From positions 558,259 through 622,258 of the forward strand of contig NZ_JAOWKX010000001.1 in NCBI RefSeq assembly GCF_025751585.1: a stretch of 64,000 nt of DNA. Reading direction: 5' to 3'. Position 1 is the stretch's first letter, and every line of letters begins with the position of its first letter. The notes below the pieces were generated by a model. It was not told the origin of the DNA. It did no database searches and saw only the letters and a program-made list of their open reading frames with translations. Both the position numbers and the translations under genes were made by a program. Of the stretch, positions 40,042-47,981 are shown piece by piece. Source of the stretch: Fluctibacter corallii. Its GTDB lineage: Bacteria; Pseudomonadota; Gammaproteobacteria; Enterobacterales; Alteromonadaceae.

Positions 40042-40091
40042 ATCTAGTCTAGATTCGTGCAGAATTTTTACCTCTGCACCCCTTCCAAGGG
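40042..40091 (+). promoter_or_regulatory. Structured leader upstream of the peptide gene
   Basis: Three symmetric elements in a row: palindrome ATCTAG-T-CTAGAT (40042-40054), a 7-bp stem GTGCAGA / TCTGCAC with a 9-base loop (40057-40079), and CCCTT-CC-AAGGG (40080-40091). They precede the peptide ATG by 33-82 bases in otherwise AT-rich DNA. An operator or structured 5' leader is likely; no matching promoter could be fixed. Confidence 0.4.
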
Positions 40092-40123
40092 AACGTTTCA
40101 ACAATTATGTTAAGGAATGAAAA

Positions 40124-40222
40124 ATGAAAAAACTATCTGCAAAGAAAGTTCAGAAACTTAAAACAACATCTGTTGCTCTATACCCAATTTGGGAGTGCTG
40201 GCCATTCCCAGTACCTCGTTAA
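40124..40222 (+). CDS. Short peptide gene, candidate RiPP-like precursor
   Basis: A 32-codon gene with AAGGAA 6-8 bases before the ATG. The N-terminal 19 residues are Lys-rich (MKKLSAKKVQKLKTTSVAL) like a leader; the tail is YPIWECWPFPVPR, with two Trp, one Cys and four Pro in 13 residues. It ends about 80 bases before a gene that starts with a PqqD-like domain, the recognition fold used by many peptide-modifying systems. Too short for standard gene finding. Expression and processing are inference; no modifying enzyme of a known RiPP class is in the window. Confidence 0.65.
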   Translation: MKKLSAKKVQKLKTTSVALYPIWECWPFPVPR

Positions 40223-40241
40223 TCGAAACAGGGTAATCACC

Positions 40242-40267
40242 GGAGGGTATGCATAAGAATACCCTCC
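40242..40267 (+). terminator. Hairpin between peptide gene and M50 gene (attenuator-like)
   Basis: GGAGGGTAT and ATACCCTCC form a perfect 9-bp stem with an 8-base loop, followed by TTATTCACT, a weak U-tract. This would let most transcripts end after the peptide gene while some read through, as in many precursor-first operons. Confidence 0.6.
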
Positions 40268-40302
40268 TTATTCACTAAGTAGTTTCGAAAAAGGAGCAGC
40301 AC

Positions 40303-41535
40303 GTGTCAAATGGAGAGCATAAACCCTCACACTTTTTTGTTCCCCCGCTGAGCATTCAGCGAGAAGGCGAAAACTGCATCATTGGAGACAAAGCCCTCGA
40401 CGAGTTTTACTCATTCCCAATTGAGGCAGCTTTAATAGTCGAAGAACTTCAACAAGGTACATCGATACAAGACATTCAAGACATTTTGAATTCAAAGTAT
40501 GAAGACGACATCGACCTAAATGATTTTATTGAACTTTTACAAGAAATTGGATTTATTTACCCTGTAGATCAAGCTCATCTTTATCATGAAAAATTAAATC
40601 AAAACGCCGATAATGAAAAGAGATTATCTATTGAGGTTTCACCTAAATTTGCTCGAAAAATAGTATCGCCAGTTGGTGCCTTGTTATACGGCATACCCAT
40701 TGCCTTTGCTTGCTATTTATTTTTTAGTACACCAGTACAACCATTTAATCTTACTGCGCTTCATTTTACCGAAAATTTTACCGTAACACTTTTTGCTTTA
40801 TTGGGACTTTACTTAATCGCTACCCTATTCCACGAAACTGGACATGTGCTCGCAGCAGCAAGTCAAGGTGTATCAGCCAAGCTGGGGATAGGAAATCGTC
40901 TTTGGAGTATTGTACTTGAAGCAGATATTTCTGGACTGATGTCTCTTCCCAAGTCTGCCCGCTATTTTCCTCTTTTTGCTGGCATGATGATGGACATTTT
41001 GACGATATCTTTGGCTACAATCACGCTTCATTTTTTACTAACCGCAGGCAGCTTTCCGTATCTAGAGCAATTGATTCAGGCGTTTATACTTCAAATCCTT
41101 TTTACCATGAGCTGGCAATTCAACATCTTCCTTCGCACAGACGTCTATTATGCGTTCTCTAACTATTTTGATTATCCGAACCTAGATGAAGAAGCACGCA
41201 TCTACTTAAAAGACAAGTTTCACATCTGCACTTTCGGGCTCGTTGGCAAACCCGCTAAAACATCTTTTTATAACAAAAACGTGCTGGCCTACTTTTCGTT
41301 GATTTGGCTTTTCGGCAGAGTCATCGCCGTATTTTTTCTCATTTTCGTGGTCATTCCCACGGTCTACCGTTACTTCGAAGACATCTATACCGCCTTTGCA
41401 GCAAAGGAAGTCAGTCAGTCAACCACGCTCGATCTGATACTTTTCGGCTCTATCAGTACGCTTATATTGGTAGCGGGCTTAGTAATGTGGATGCGAGAGC
41501 GAATTAAAAGACATCAAAAGGAGTTAGAATCATGA
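40303..41535 (+). CDS. PqqD-like domain fused to M50-type membrane zinc metalloprotease
   Basis: A 410-residue protein. Residues about 20-95 form a PqqD-like winged helix (LDEFYSFPIEAALIVEELQQ, SIQDIQDILNSKYEDD, FIELLQEIGFIYPVD). The rest is a polytopic membrane domain with zinc motif H177-E-T-G-H181 and third ligand D280 in FLRTDVYYAFSNYFDYPNL, the site-2-protease pattern of 'peptide zinc metalloprotease' proteins. About six transmembrane helices. GTG start with AAGGAG 6 bases upstream. It overlaps the TPR gene by ATGA. Likely role: binding and cleaving, or helping export, the upstream peptide; inferred from domain order and position. Confidence 0.75.
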   Translation: MSNGEHKPSHFFVPPLSIQREGENCIIGDKALDEFYSFPIEAALIVEELQQGTSIQDIQDILNSKYEDDIDLNDFIELLQEIGFIYPVDQAHLYHEKLNQNADNEKRLSIEVSPKFARKIVSPVGALLYGIPIAFACYLFFSTPVQPFNLTALHFTENFTVTLFALLGLYLIATLFHETGHVLAAASQGVSAKLGIGNRLWSIVLEADISGLMSLPKSARYFPLFAGMMMDILTISLATITLHFLLTAGSFPYLEQLIQAFILQILFTMSWQFNIFLRTDVYYAFSNYFDYPNLDEEARIYLKDKFHICTFGLVGKPAKTSFYNKNVLAYFSLIWLFGRVIAVFFLIFVVIPTVYRYFEDIYTAFAAKEVSQSTTLDLILFGSISTLILVAGLVMWMRERIKRHQKELES

Positions 41536-43334
41536 CACAACACTATTTTCAATTGACTCAAAGCCACACTTCATTTTCTTCGACAGAGCAAAGCGAATGG
41601 CTAGTGTTTGATGCATCATTTTTTCAAGGCGGCGTTTGGTCAGCGGCTACACCACTGATTGAAAAAGTGTATCTTGATTTAAAGTATGCTGGAGAGACAA
41701 CCTTACTCGAAGAGCATAATTATGCGTTGTACATGGTATTACCAGAGTACCGTGATGAAATACAACTTCAGTACGCCTGCTTAACAGACTCTGCGGCAGG
41801 TCAGGAGCGCACTCGAAATTTTCCACTTGATCGCGCATATCGCATCATTCATGGTTTGGTTTCATTGATCAAAGAATGGAAATCCTCCATTCCAGCTGAT
41901 TACCATTTAAACATAGTAGCTAGGCGCTTCGATCAAAGTCAGCACCTCAGCTGTAATTTTTTACTTGAATTGGCACGCCGTACAGCTGAAGTTGATATTC
42001 ATGTTTATGTCGATAGTATGCCTGATGAAGCAATCGTACTACCAGTAAATCACACCACAGTAAATCTCGCAAAGCGCGTCATGCTACCGTGCGATTCAGT
42101 AGAATTAACCGCATCGGCAGAATTGATAGATGAAGAACAGGCCAATGCACTTAACGCTCAAATTAATTTATGCGACGAACAATTTGAGTCACGCTTTCTC
42201 TCGCTATTTGCCTACTATTCATCTAAAAACAATACACAAGAGCTCGCTAACTTAGCGCTCCATGGCGTGTGTTTTTATAACCATTATGGCTATTACTATG
42301 AATCAGGCGCACTCGTTGCGTTTTGCACGCCCTATTTCAACGAAATTGTGGGTGATGATCAAACCACACGCTGGAATCTCGTGGGGAATATGTTTCAAGG
42401 CCTTGTAACAACAGGAAAGCAGCAAGAGGCGCTGGCAATTATCAATACCTATGCCAAACCTCAGCTTACCGACAATGAACTCCAAGCAAAGATGCATTAT
42501 TTGCTCTCAATGGTTTATTTACGTTACTTATCAGATCAAGACTTAACCTTAGCAGAGCAGCACATCATGGCGGCTAAACAGCATATCGCCAAAGCAAAAA
42601 ATGAAATAAAAGACAATGACCACGCATTTTTACGTGTTTTTATCGATAATGGCTTAGCATTTTTGCGTGTTAGGCAGCAAAGAAAAGAGGAAGCACTATC
42701 ACTCTGCCAAGAGGGTTATCAGTTTTTAACAGAAAAGCTAGGTGAAGATAAACACAAACTTCATCGCTCGGTATTGCTTTACAATTCTGCACAAGTTTAC
42801 ATGATGATGGGACGACTAGAAGATGCCCTATCATTTTACGGAAAGGCAATTGAAATAGACCCTTATTATTCAGAATATTACAACGAAGTGGGTAATATTT
42901 ATCAGCGTATTGGAAAACCGCAAGAAGCCGAAAATTACTACAATCAAGCCATCAAATATAGCGCCCCTTATCCCGAAGTCTATTTCAACAAAGGTAATAA
43001 TTTTTCCAATCTAGGCATGACAGATGAAGCCATCGCCTGTTATTCACAAAGTTTGGAACTGAACCCTTATCAAAGCGAAACTTTGCTGCTACGGGCTGAA
43101 TTATTGGAGGAAAAGGGTGACATCGACGCAGCATTACACGATTACAACGCCGCGTTAGACATTGAACCAGACAGCGAGATCGGACTCGTAAACCGCGCCT
43201 CCCTCTTATTTGAGCAAGGTCGCTTTCATGATGCACTCACAGATATGGTTAATGCTGCAAAGGTTAACAACGATCCAGATTACCTAGAGAATATTCAGCT
43301 AATTGAATCGAAAATGAAAGCGGAAGCAGTGTAG
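41532..43334 (+). CDS. TPR-repeat protein coupled to the M50/peptide locus
   Basis: A 600-residue soluble protein. The N-terminal 200 residues are of unknown fold; HLSCNFLLELARRTAEVDIHVYVDS has a faint STAND-ATPase look, but no Walker A is seen. The middle is helical, and the C-terminal 200 residues contain at least five TPR units (for example GRLEDALSFYGKAIEIDPYYSEYYNEVGNIYQRIGKPQEAE, in consecutive 34-residue steps). ATG overlaps the M50 stop, with AAAGGAG upstream, so both are made together. Probably a scaffold or regulator; no catalytic motif. Confidence 0.75.
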   Translation: MTQHYFQLTQSHTSFSSTEQSEWLVFDASFFQGGVWSAATPLIEKVYLDLKYAGETTLLEEHNYALYMVLPEYRDEIQLQYACLTDSAAGQERTRNFPLDRAYRIIHGLVSLIKEWKSSIPADYHLNIVARRFDQSQHLSCNFLLELARRTAEVDIHVYVDSMPDEAIVLPVNHTTVNLAKRVMLPCDSVELTASAELIDEEQANALNAQINLCDEQFESRFLSLFAYYSSKNNTQELANLALHGVCFYNHYGYYYESGALVAFCTPYFNEIVGDDQTTRWNLVGNMFQGLVTTGKQQEALAIINTYAKPQLTDNELQAKMHYLLSMVYLRYLSDQDLTLAEQHIMAAKQHIAKAKNEIKDNDHAFLRVFIDNGLAFLRVRQQRKEEALSLCQEGYQFLTEKLGEDKHKLHRSVLLYNSAQVYMMMGRLEDALSFYGKAIEIDPYYSEYYNEVGNIYQRIGKPQEAENYYNQAIKYSAPYPEVYFNKGNNFSNLGMTDEAIACYSQSLELNPYQSETLLLRAELLEEKGDIDAALHDYNAALDIEPDSEIGLVNRASLLFEQGRFHDALTDMVNAAKVNNDPDYLENIQLIESKMKAEAV

Positions 43335-43391
43335 TGCGGTTTCATGCTGCTGTTTAAATTCATTATTTTCTTCTCAACGTGGGCAACTAAC

Positions 43392-43422
43392 AAAAAGGGA
43401 GCCTTAAAAAAGCTCCCTTTGC
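43392..43422. terminator. Bidirectional rho-independent terminator
   Basis: AAAGGGAGC / GCTCCCTTT, 9-bp stem, loop CTTAAAAAA, with A-rich and T-rich flanks. It separates the TPR gene (+) from the TonB-dependent receptor (-). Confidence 0.85.
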
Positions 43423-43456
43423 ATAGTTACTTACTACAACGCTTCGTCCGTGAGTT

Positions 43457-45862
43457 TTAGAAGAATGTGTAATCTAAACGCACTGTGACGCTACGTCCTT
43501 CAAGATAGTCGATATACTGCTGAGCAGTAGTATTGTCAACGCTTCGGCTTCGTGCACGCTTGTATTTAACGGCTTCTTTATCAAATACATTGTTAACATG
43601 CAGACTAAGTCGAACATCATCAGAGACTTCATAACGAGCAGATAAGTTCACAAAGCTATATGACGGTACCACATCTTCAGGGCGAGTATCAAAATGCGTT
43701 TTATACTCCCCATAGTATGTCAGGTCAGCTCGAACGTTTACTGGCTTACCCATTAGGTCAAACCCTTGATCTAAGGCCAGGTAACCATTCCACTCTGGAA
43801 CCATCGTCATATCGTCGCCTTTTTTGGCATCAATAGCGGGGTTGTCTTTTTCGATCTTAGAGTTCGTATAAGAGGTATTAAAAGTCATCTTCAGATCATC
43901 AGTCAGATAGGCTGTAGATTCAAATTCAAACCCTCTAGATACGGCTTCACCTGCATTTGCTGTATAGCTAAAGCCACAGGTATCCATGTAGATGTCTGTC
44001 TTGATATCTGTCCAATCAATTTGGTAAACAGAAGCCGCGAAGTCAAACTTGTTATCAAACAGTGATGCCTTCAAGCCCAATTCATAGTTTTCAATTGAAT
44101 CCGAAGTGTAACGGTCTTTTCTATCTTTCGCTTTTGGATCGTCAAGACATGAACCAGCAAGTGGGCCATTATTTCCGCCAGGACGATAGCCTTCAGAATA
44201 AAGCGCATAAACCGACATTGCACCAGTAGGGCGGTATGAAACACTGAACTTGTAACGATTGCCGTCTTCCTCTCCACCTATGGTATCAGCTTGTGGTGCC
44301 CAAGGGCCTTCCTGATAAGTAGACCAAATACCCGTTTCAATATCGACAGTTTCATCTTCTAGATCAAAGCGACGAATTCCGCCGTTTACCTCTAACTCGC
44401 CGTGTTCACCTAGGTCAAAGGTATAAGCAACATCTGCAAACATAGCGAATTCTTTATAATAATCACTAACGATGTTGTAATTCCAATTCATTTGCGGGTT
44501 ATTGAACGTAAGCTGTCCGCCTCGGGTCGCATCTACGCCCCACCACGCTGCAACTATAGCTGATGCTTTATCGCCTGGTTCGTGGAACTGAGTCTGATAG
44601 TTTGGCTGATCTTTAGACTCTTCCTTGTTATAAAACATACCTACAGTCCAAGACCAAGGGCTATTAATATCAAGGTTACTTAATCGCAATTCATGCGTGG
44701 TCTCTTCATAATACTGGTCATTAATGATCCAAGTTAGGAACATATCATCCCCATCTAATCTCGACCAATTATCTAATGAGTACTCTTTGTACTTTCTGAA
44801 AGAGCCCGCATAAGTCAAGGTTGCAAAATCAAAGAAATTGTCGTCTGACACGTTTAACGTGTAGAGATTGTTGCTGGTTTCAAACCACGGGTCTAAGCTT
44901 TCCCAAATTTGATACTTTTCAGGAACGTTACCGCGTGTGCGCAACGCAGATCCCATACGACATGATGGACGCTCTGCACCAGCAGGACAATCTACGCGAG
45001 AGAAGTCAACATCGTAACCGTACGGCGCATCTGCATTTTCAGTTAAACTGTAATCCCAGTAATAACCAGGTATGGAGCGATCACCTAAGTCATTCCCTTC
45101 ATCTTCGTATTCTGTACGAGCAAAGCCAAACACAACACTTACATCATCTGACGCTTGCCAAAGAAGCTGGGAACGAATAAAGCCACGCTGGATTTCAGAT
45201 TGCAGCCCAGTATTCATATTAACAAAAGGCAAATTGTCATTTTCTAAGTTGCCGTTCACTCTTAACGCTAATTTACCTTCGACCAAAGGCACATTAACTC
45301 CCAATGAGATATTAGAGTCATAGCCATCAACGTCTTTTTCAGCTCCTGCCTGCACAGAGCCAAATAACTCGAACTCATCCAAAACAGGTTTCTTAGTGAT
45401 AATTCTAACAGTACCACCAATTGCATTTGAGCCGTAAAGCGTCCCTTGTGGGCCCCTAAGAATTTCTACGCGCTCAACATCCGAAAGGTTGTTGAATAAA
45501 AACGGCACATCATCAACAAAGGTGGCGGTAGTATCGGGTGTTGTTGTATTACCGCCACTCAGACCACGAAGGATTAGTTGAGTTCTTGGCATTGCTGCAC
45601 CAGCAAGCGTGCGGAAAATATCACGCGCACTTGTATAGTTTCTATCTGCTATTTCTAACGCTGAAACACTAGAAATCGCCATTGGAATTTCAACTAACGT
45701 TTCTTCTTTGCGTCTTGCTGTGACGGTAATTTTTTCAAGCTTTTCATCTTCTTTTGCTGCATCTTCTTGCGCAAAAGCCTGAGTAGATGAAAAAGAGAGT
45801 GAAGCACAAACTGCTGTACAAATAAGGCTTGTGCGGAACATAGTGTGTAAGTGAGATCGCAT
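43457..45862 (-). CDS. TonB-dependent outer-membrane receptor
   Basis: An 801-residue receptor. Signal peptide ends AFAQ; LEKITVTARRKEE is TonB-box-like; the plug has ETLVEIPMAISSVSALEI, LILRGLSGGNTT and VERVEILRGPQGTLYGSNAIGGTVRIITKKP. The 22-strand barrel ends with LDYTFF. The first ATG is chosen because AAGGAAG lies 5 bases upstream. Substrate unknown. It converges on the peptide/M50/TPR locus and could import its product, but is on the other strand with its own upstream region. Confidence 0.93.
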   Translation of the reverse strand: MRSHLHTMFRTSLICTAVCASLSFSSTQAFAQEDAAKEDEKLEKITVTARRKEETLVEIPMAISSVSALEIADRNYTSARDIFRTLAGAAMPRTQLILRGLSGGNTTTPDTTATFVDDVPFLFNNLSDVERVEILRGPQGTLYGSNAIGGTVRIITKKPVLDEFELFGSVQAGAEKDVDGYDSNISLGVNVPLVEGKLALRVNGNLENDNLPFVNMNTGLQSEIQRGFIRSQLLWQASDDVSVVFGFARTEYEDEGNDLGDRSIPGYYWDYSLTENADAPYGYDVDFSRVDCPAGAERPSCRMGSALRTRGNVPEKYQIWESLDPWFETSNNLYTLNVSDDNFFDFATLTYAGSFRKYKEYSLDNWSRLDGDDMFLTWIINDQYYEETTHELRLSNLDINSPWSWTVGMFYNKEESKDQPNYQTQFHEPGDKASAIVAAWWGVDATRGGQLTFNNPQMNWNYNIVSDYYKEFAMFADVAYTFDLGEHGELEVNGGIRRFDLEDETVDIETGIWSTYQEGPWAPQADTIGGEEDGNRYKFSVSYRPTGAMSVYALYSEGYRPGGNNGPLAGSCLDDPKAKDRKDRYTSDSIENYELGLKASLFDNKFDFAASVYQIDWTDIKTDIYMDTCGFSYTANAGEAVSRGFEFESTAYLTDDLKMTFNTSYTNSKIEKDNPAIDAKKGDDMTMVPEWNGYLALDQGFDLMGKPVNVRADLTYYGEYKTHFDTRPEDVVPSYSFVNLSARYEVSDDVRLSLHVNNVFDKEAVKYKRARSRSVDNTTAQQYIDYLEGRSVTVRLDYTFF

Positions 45863-46060
45863 AATCTTCCTTCAATATTGTTATTAGAATATGCAGCAAC
45901 TGGTTCCAAATTTGCTGCTAGCCTTAGGCTATCGTTTTTTTTTCGCTTTTTACACTTAAAATTGCAACTATTCTGAAATAATTGTGTCTAATCCAGCATT
46001 TTCCTAACTTGTTTGAAGGGCTATCTTTTGATAGATAAAATAAAAATAAGCGCAAAGAAC

Positions 46061-46132
46061 TCAGCAATAAGAATACGCAGCTAATCGGTTTCCTTCAGAG
46101 TCTTCAAAGCTGAAGCCTCTGGGTGCCCATTG
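46061..46132 (-). pseudogene. 3' fragment of a VOC (glyoxalase-like) gene
   Basis: Minus-strand reading gives QWAPRGFSFEDSEGNRLA then AYSYC and TGA at 46061. The pattern P-R-G-x-x-F-x-D-x-x-G-N-x-L is the last strand of VOC/glyoxalase-fold proteins. The rest of the gene is gone, replaced by resolvase sequence. Confidence 0.45.
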
Positions 46133-46182
46133 GTTTTATTATGATTTGTGGACAAAGAAAAAGCCCTGAAGGCAATGTTGCG

Positions 46183-46428
46183 TTATTCCAAATCGTTGAT
46201 GATGTCTACTAAGCTTTTCAGAGAACGTCCCATACGGTCAAGTCGCCAAACAGCGAGTGTATCGTTAGAGCTTAATGAATTGAGTATTGCTTCGAGCTCG
46301 GGCCTGTGTCGTTTACCACCTGAAATGGTCTCAATGAAGGTGGTTTGACACTCAGCTTGAGTCAGGGTGTCGAGTTGTAAATCATGATTTTGTTCTAGTG
46401 TTGATATTCTTCCATAATCAATAAGCAC
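46183..46428 (-). pseudogene. Serine recombinase (resolvase) N-terminal remnant
   Basis: From GTG 46428 the frame reads VLIDYGRISTLEQNHDLQL, with catalytic serine S9, then ETISGGKRHRPELEAIL and AVWRLDRMGRSLKSLVDII. It stops at TAA 46183 after NDLE; beyond the stop RNIAFRAF continues the family sequence (usually DLEQRGI-like), so the TAA is a nonsense change. The rest of the catalytic domain and the DNA-binding domain are lost. A fossil of a transposon or integrative element. Confidence 0.7.
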
Positions 46429-46617
46429 GTAATCTCTTAGTTTAGGGTAACTCAAGCCATATTGAACATTGACCTCTTTACAGATTATCGGCTGCTTTTA
46501 TTATAACTAGCCGTAAAGGTGGCAATGGTTCAATAACGGTGGTTTTCTTTACAAAGTGAAATATGGCGGGAATTGTTAGTAATGATGATGGGAACATTTT
46601 AAAGATTGGGGTTAGCG

Positions 46618-47127
46618 CTATTTGGGATTGATACCCATGCCTTTACCTTCTCTTAACCAAAACATTTCAGTGCTATCATCTTCAAGTGAGCTTAATGAAA
46701 ATGCAAGTAACCCTTTTTCCTTAGAATAAAAATATTGAAGCTTTAGACCTTCTTCGGTGGTCATTTCAATTAAGTAAGTGGCGTAATTGCTACCGAATAC
46801 TTGCAAATCTACTTTACTTTTAACCGTGAAGTACTTACTTTCAATTTCCCAGCCATCCCCAGGGTTCGCCCCCTTGTGAGGCAAGGCAAACAAAAATTGC
46901 CTAGCTTTCACGCAAAAGTATTCGCTTTTCTTTTCACATACTTTGATAGAGCTATATTCGTTTGTCGGGTCCAGCATATAGGATTCATCAAAGTTAAAGT
47001 AAAAAGAGATTGGTAGCTTCCATTTTTCAGAGTCCAAGCTGTAGTTATCATAGTGATACTCACCTGCCACGCTTTTTAGAGTAATAACTAAACCGATATG
47101 TCCCAATAAATTAAATAATCTCTTCAT
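46618..47127 (-). CDS. Predicted secreted/periplasmic protein, unknown function
   Basis: 169 residues from ATG 47127, beginning with a short basic/hydrophobic signal-like segment (MKRLFNLLGHIGLVITLKSV). The remainder is beta-rich with many Tyr/Phe/Glu (WKLPISFYFNFDESYMLDP, YLIEMTTEEGLKLQYFYSKE). No known domain. ATG overlaps the stop of the upstream 65-codon frame (ATGA), suggesting translational coupling. Confidence 0.55.
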   Translation of the reverse strand: MKRLFNLLGHIGLVITLKSVAGEYHYDNYSLDSEKWKLPISFYFNFDESYMLDPTNEYSSIKVCEKKSEYFCVKARQFLFALPHKGANPGDGWEIESKYFTVKSKVDLQVFGSNYATYLIEMTTEEGLKLQYFYSKEKGLLAFSLSSLEDDSTEMFWLREGKGMGINPK

Positions 47128-47321
47128 TGCACTAATTCGTCCCTCTGACAAATTTTATATCTTTTCTGTTTACTTTCGTTCCTGATAGCCTGCGAGGGTA
47201 GTGTTTCTTCGCAAATGAATTGGCAAACAATTCTTTTCTCGTTGATGTCCATTTTATTGCATTCTGACGGCCAACTACATTTCCGAACGCGTGCTGTCCA
47301 AAAATAGTCATCTAGTATCAC
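47124..47321 (-). CDS. Small Cys-containing protein, unknown function
   Basis: A 65-codon frame with five Cys (including CSWPSEC and VCQFIC) and a basic C-terminus. No family recognised. The overlapping ATGA with the downstream gene argues that it is translated, but no convincing ribosome site was seen at its start, and it may be the 3' end of a larger decayed gene. Confidence 0.35.
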   Translation of the reverse strand: MILDDYFWTARVRKCSWPSECNKMDINEKRIVCQFICEETLPSQAIRNESKQKRYKICQRDELVQ

Positions 47322-47738
47322 CGCTCATATTCTGTTCTAGTGGTAGGGAATTTGATATTTGGGTCACTCAATTTCTATAACTTTTCGATCAACACATGGC
47401 GGACCCTTTCAACTCACTCAAATTGTTGGTAAGTACATAACCGCCCAAATCTTCAAGCACTGCAAAATGGGGCAATCTTTCCTAATGCGCGCACAAAGTT
47501 ACAAATAGCAATGCTAAATGCATCATAATGGCAGGGCCTCACAATTTATTAAAAGATATTCGCACCAACCTGCTCGCCACTTCGCGCTTATAATGAAAAA
47601 CATCAATGATGAACATAGAACATACTACGAGCGATCTCACACTCGAATTTATGAAGAGGAAGACTGAGGATATGAATCGTAAATCGCGCGCTCAGATAGC
47701 ACTCCAAGCACGCCTAATAAAAGAAAAGATCGAAAGGG
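47322..47738. other. Intergenic region with no supported gene
   Basis: No gene, terminator or repeat could be supported in these 417 bases. A plus-strand frame starts near 47606, but most of it lies antisense to nqrM. Confidence 0.6.
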
Positions 47739-47972
47739 TTAAACGATTTGGTTTTTCTTCCACTCTTTCAGTTTTTCTTCTCTCGCTGCTTCTTTTTCCA
47801 TACGGGCTTTTTTACGATCGCATGGTTCAGGACAGTCACAGGCCTTTTCAATACCTAGTGCCCCTAAGCCGCCACAACTACCGGAAATTGTTTTTTGCTG
47901 AACGATATAACCCACTGCCATTGCAATGACAACAACAACAAAAAAAGCAAAAGCTAAAATAAACGTACTCAC
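47739..47972 (-). CDS. nqrM: Na+-NQR maturation protein NqrM
   Basis: Small membrane protein needed to assemble the iron centre of Na+-NQR subunits D/E. 77 residues: one transmembrane helix (FILAFAFFVVVVIAMAVGYI) and the four-Cys motif CGGLGALGIEKACDCPEPC, then a basic charged tail. It lies 9 bases downstream of apbE at the end of the nqr cluster, the standard position. Confidence 0.95.
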   Translation of the reverse strand: MSTFILAFAFFVVVVIAMAVGYIVQQKTISGSCGGLGALGIEKACDCPEPCDRKKARMEKEAAREEKLKEWKKNQIV

Positions 47973-47981
47973 AACTCTATC

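Noticed and set aside
47606..47929. 107-codon plus-strand frame
   Set aside because: Most of it is antisense to nqrM, which is strongly supported; only the first ~45 codons are free, with no family or ribosome-site support.
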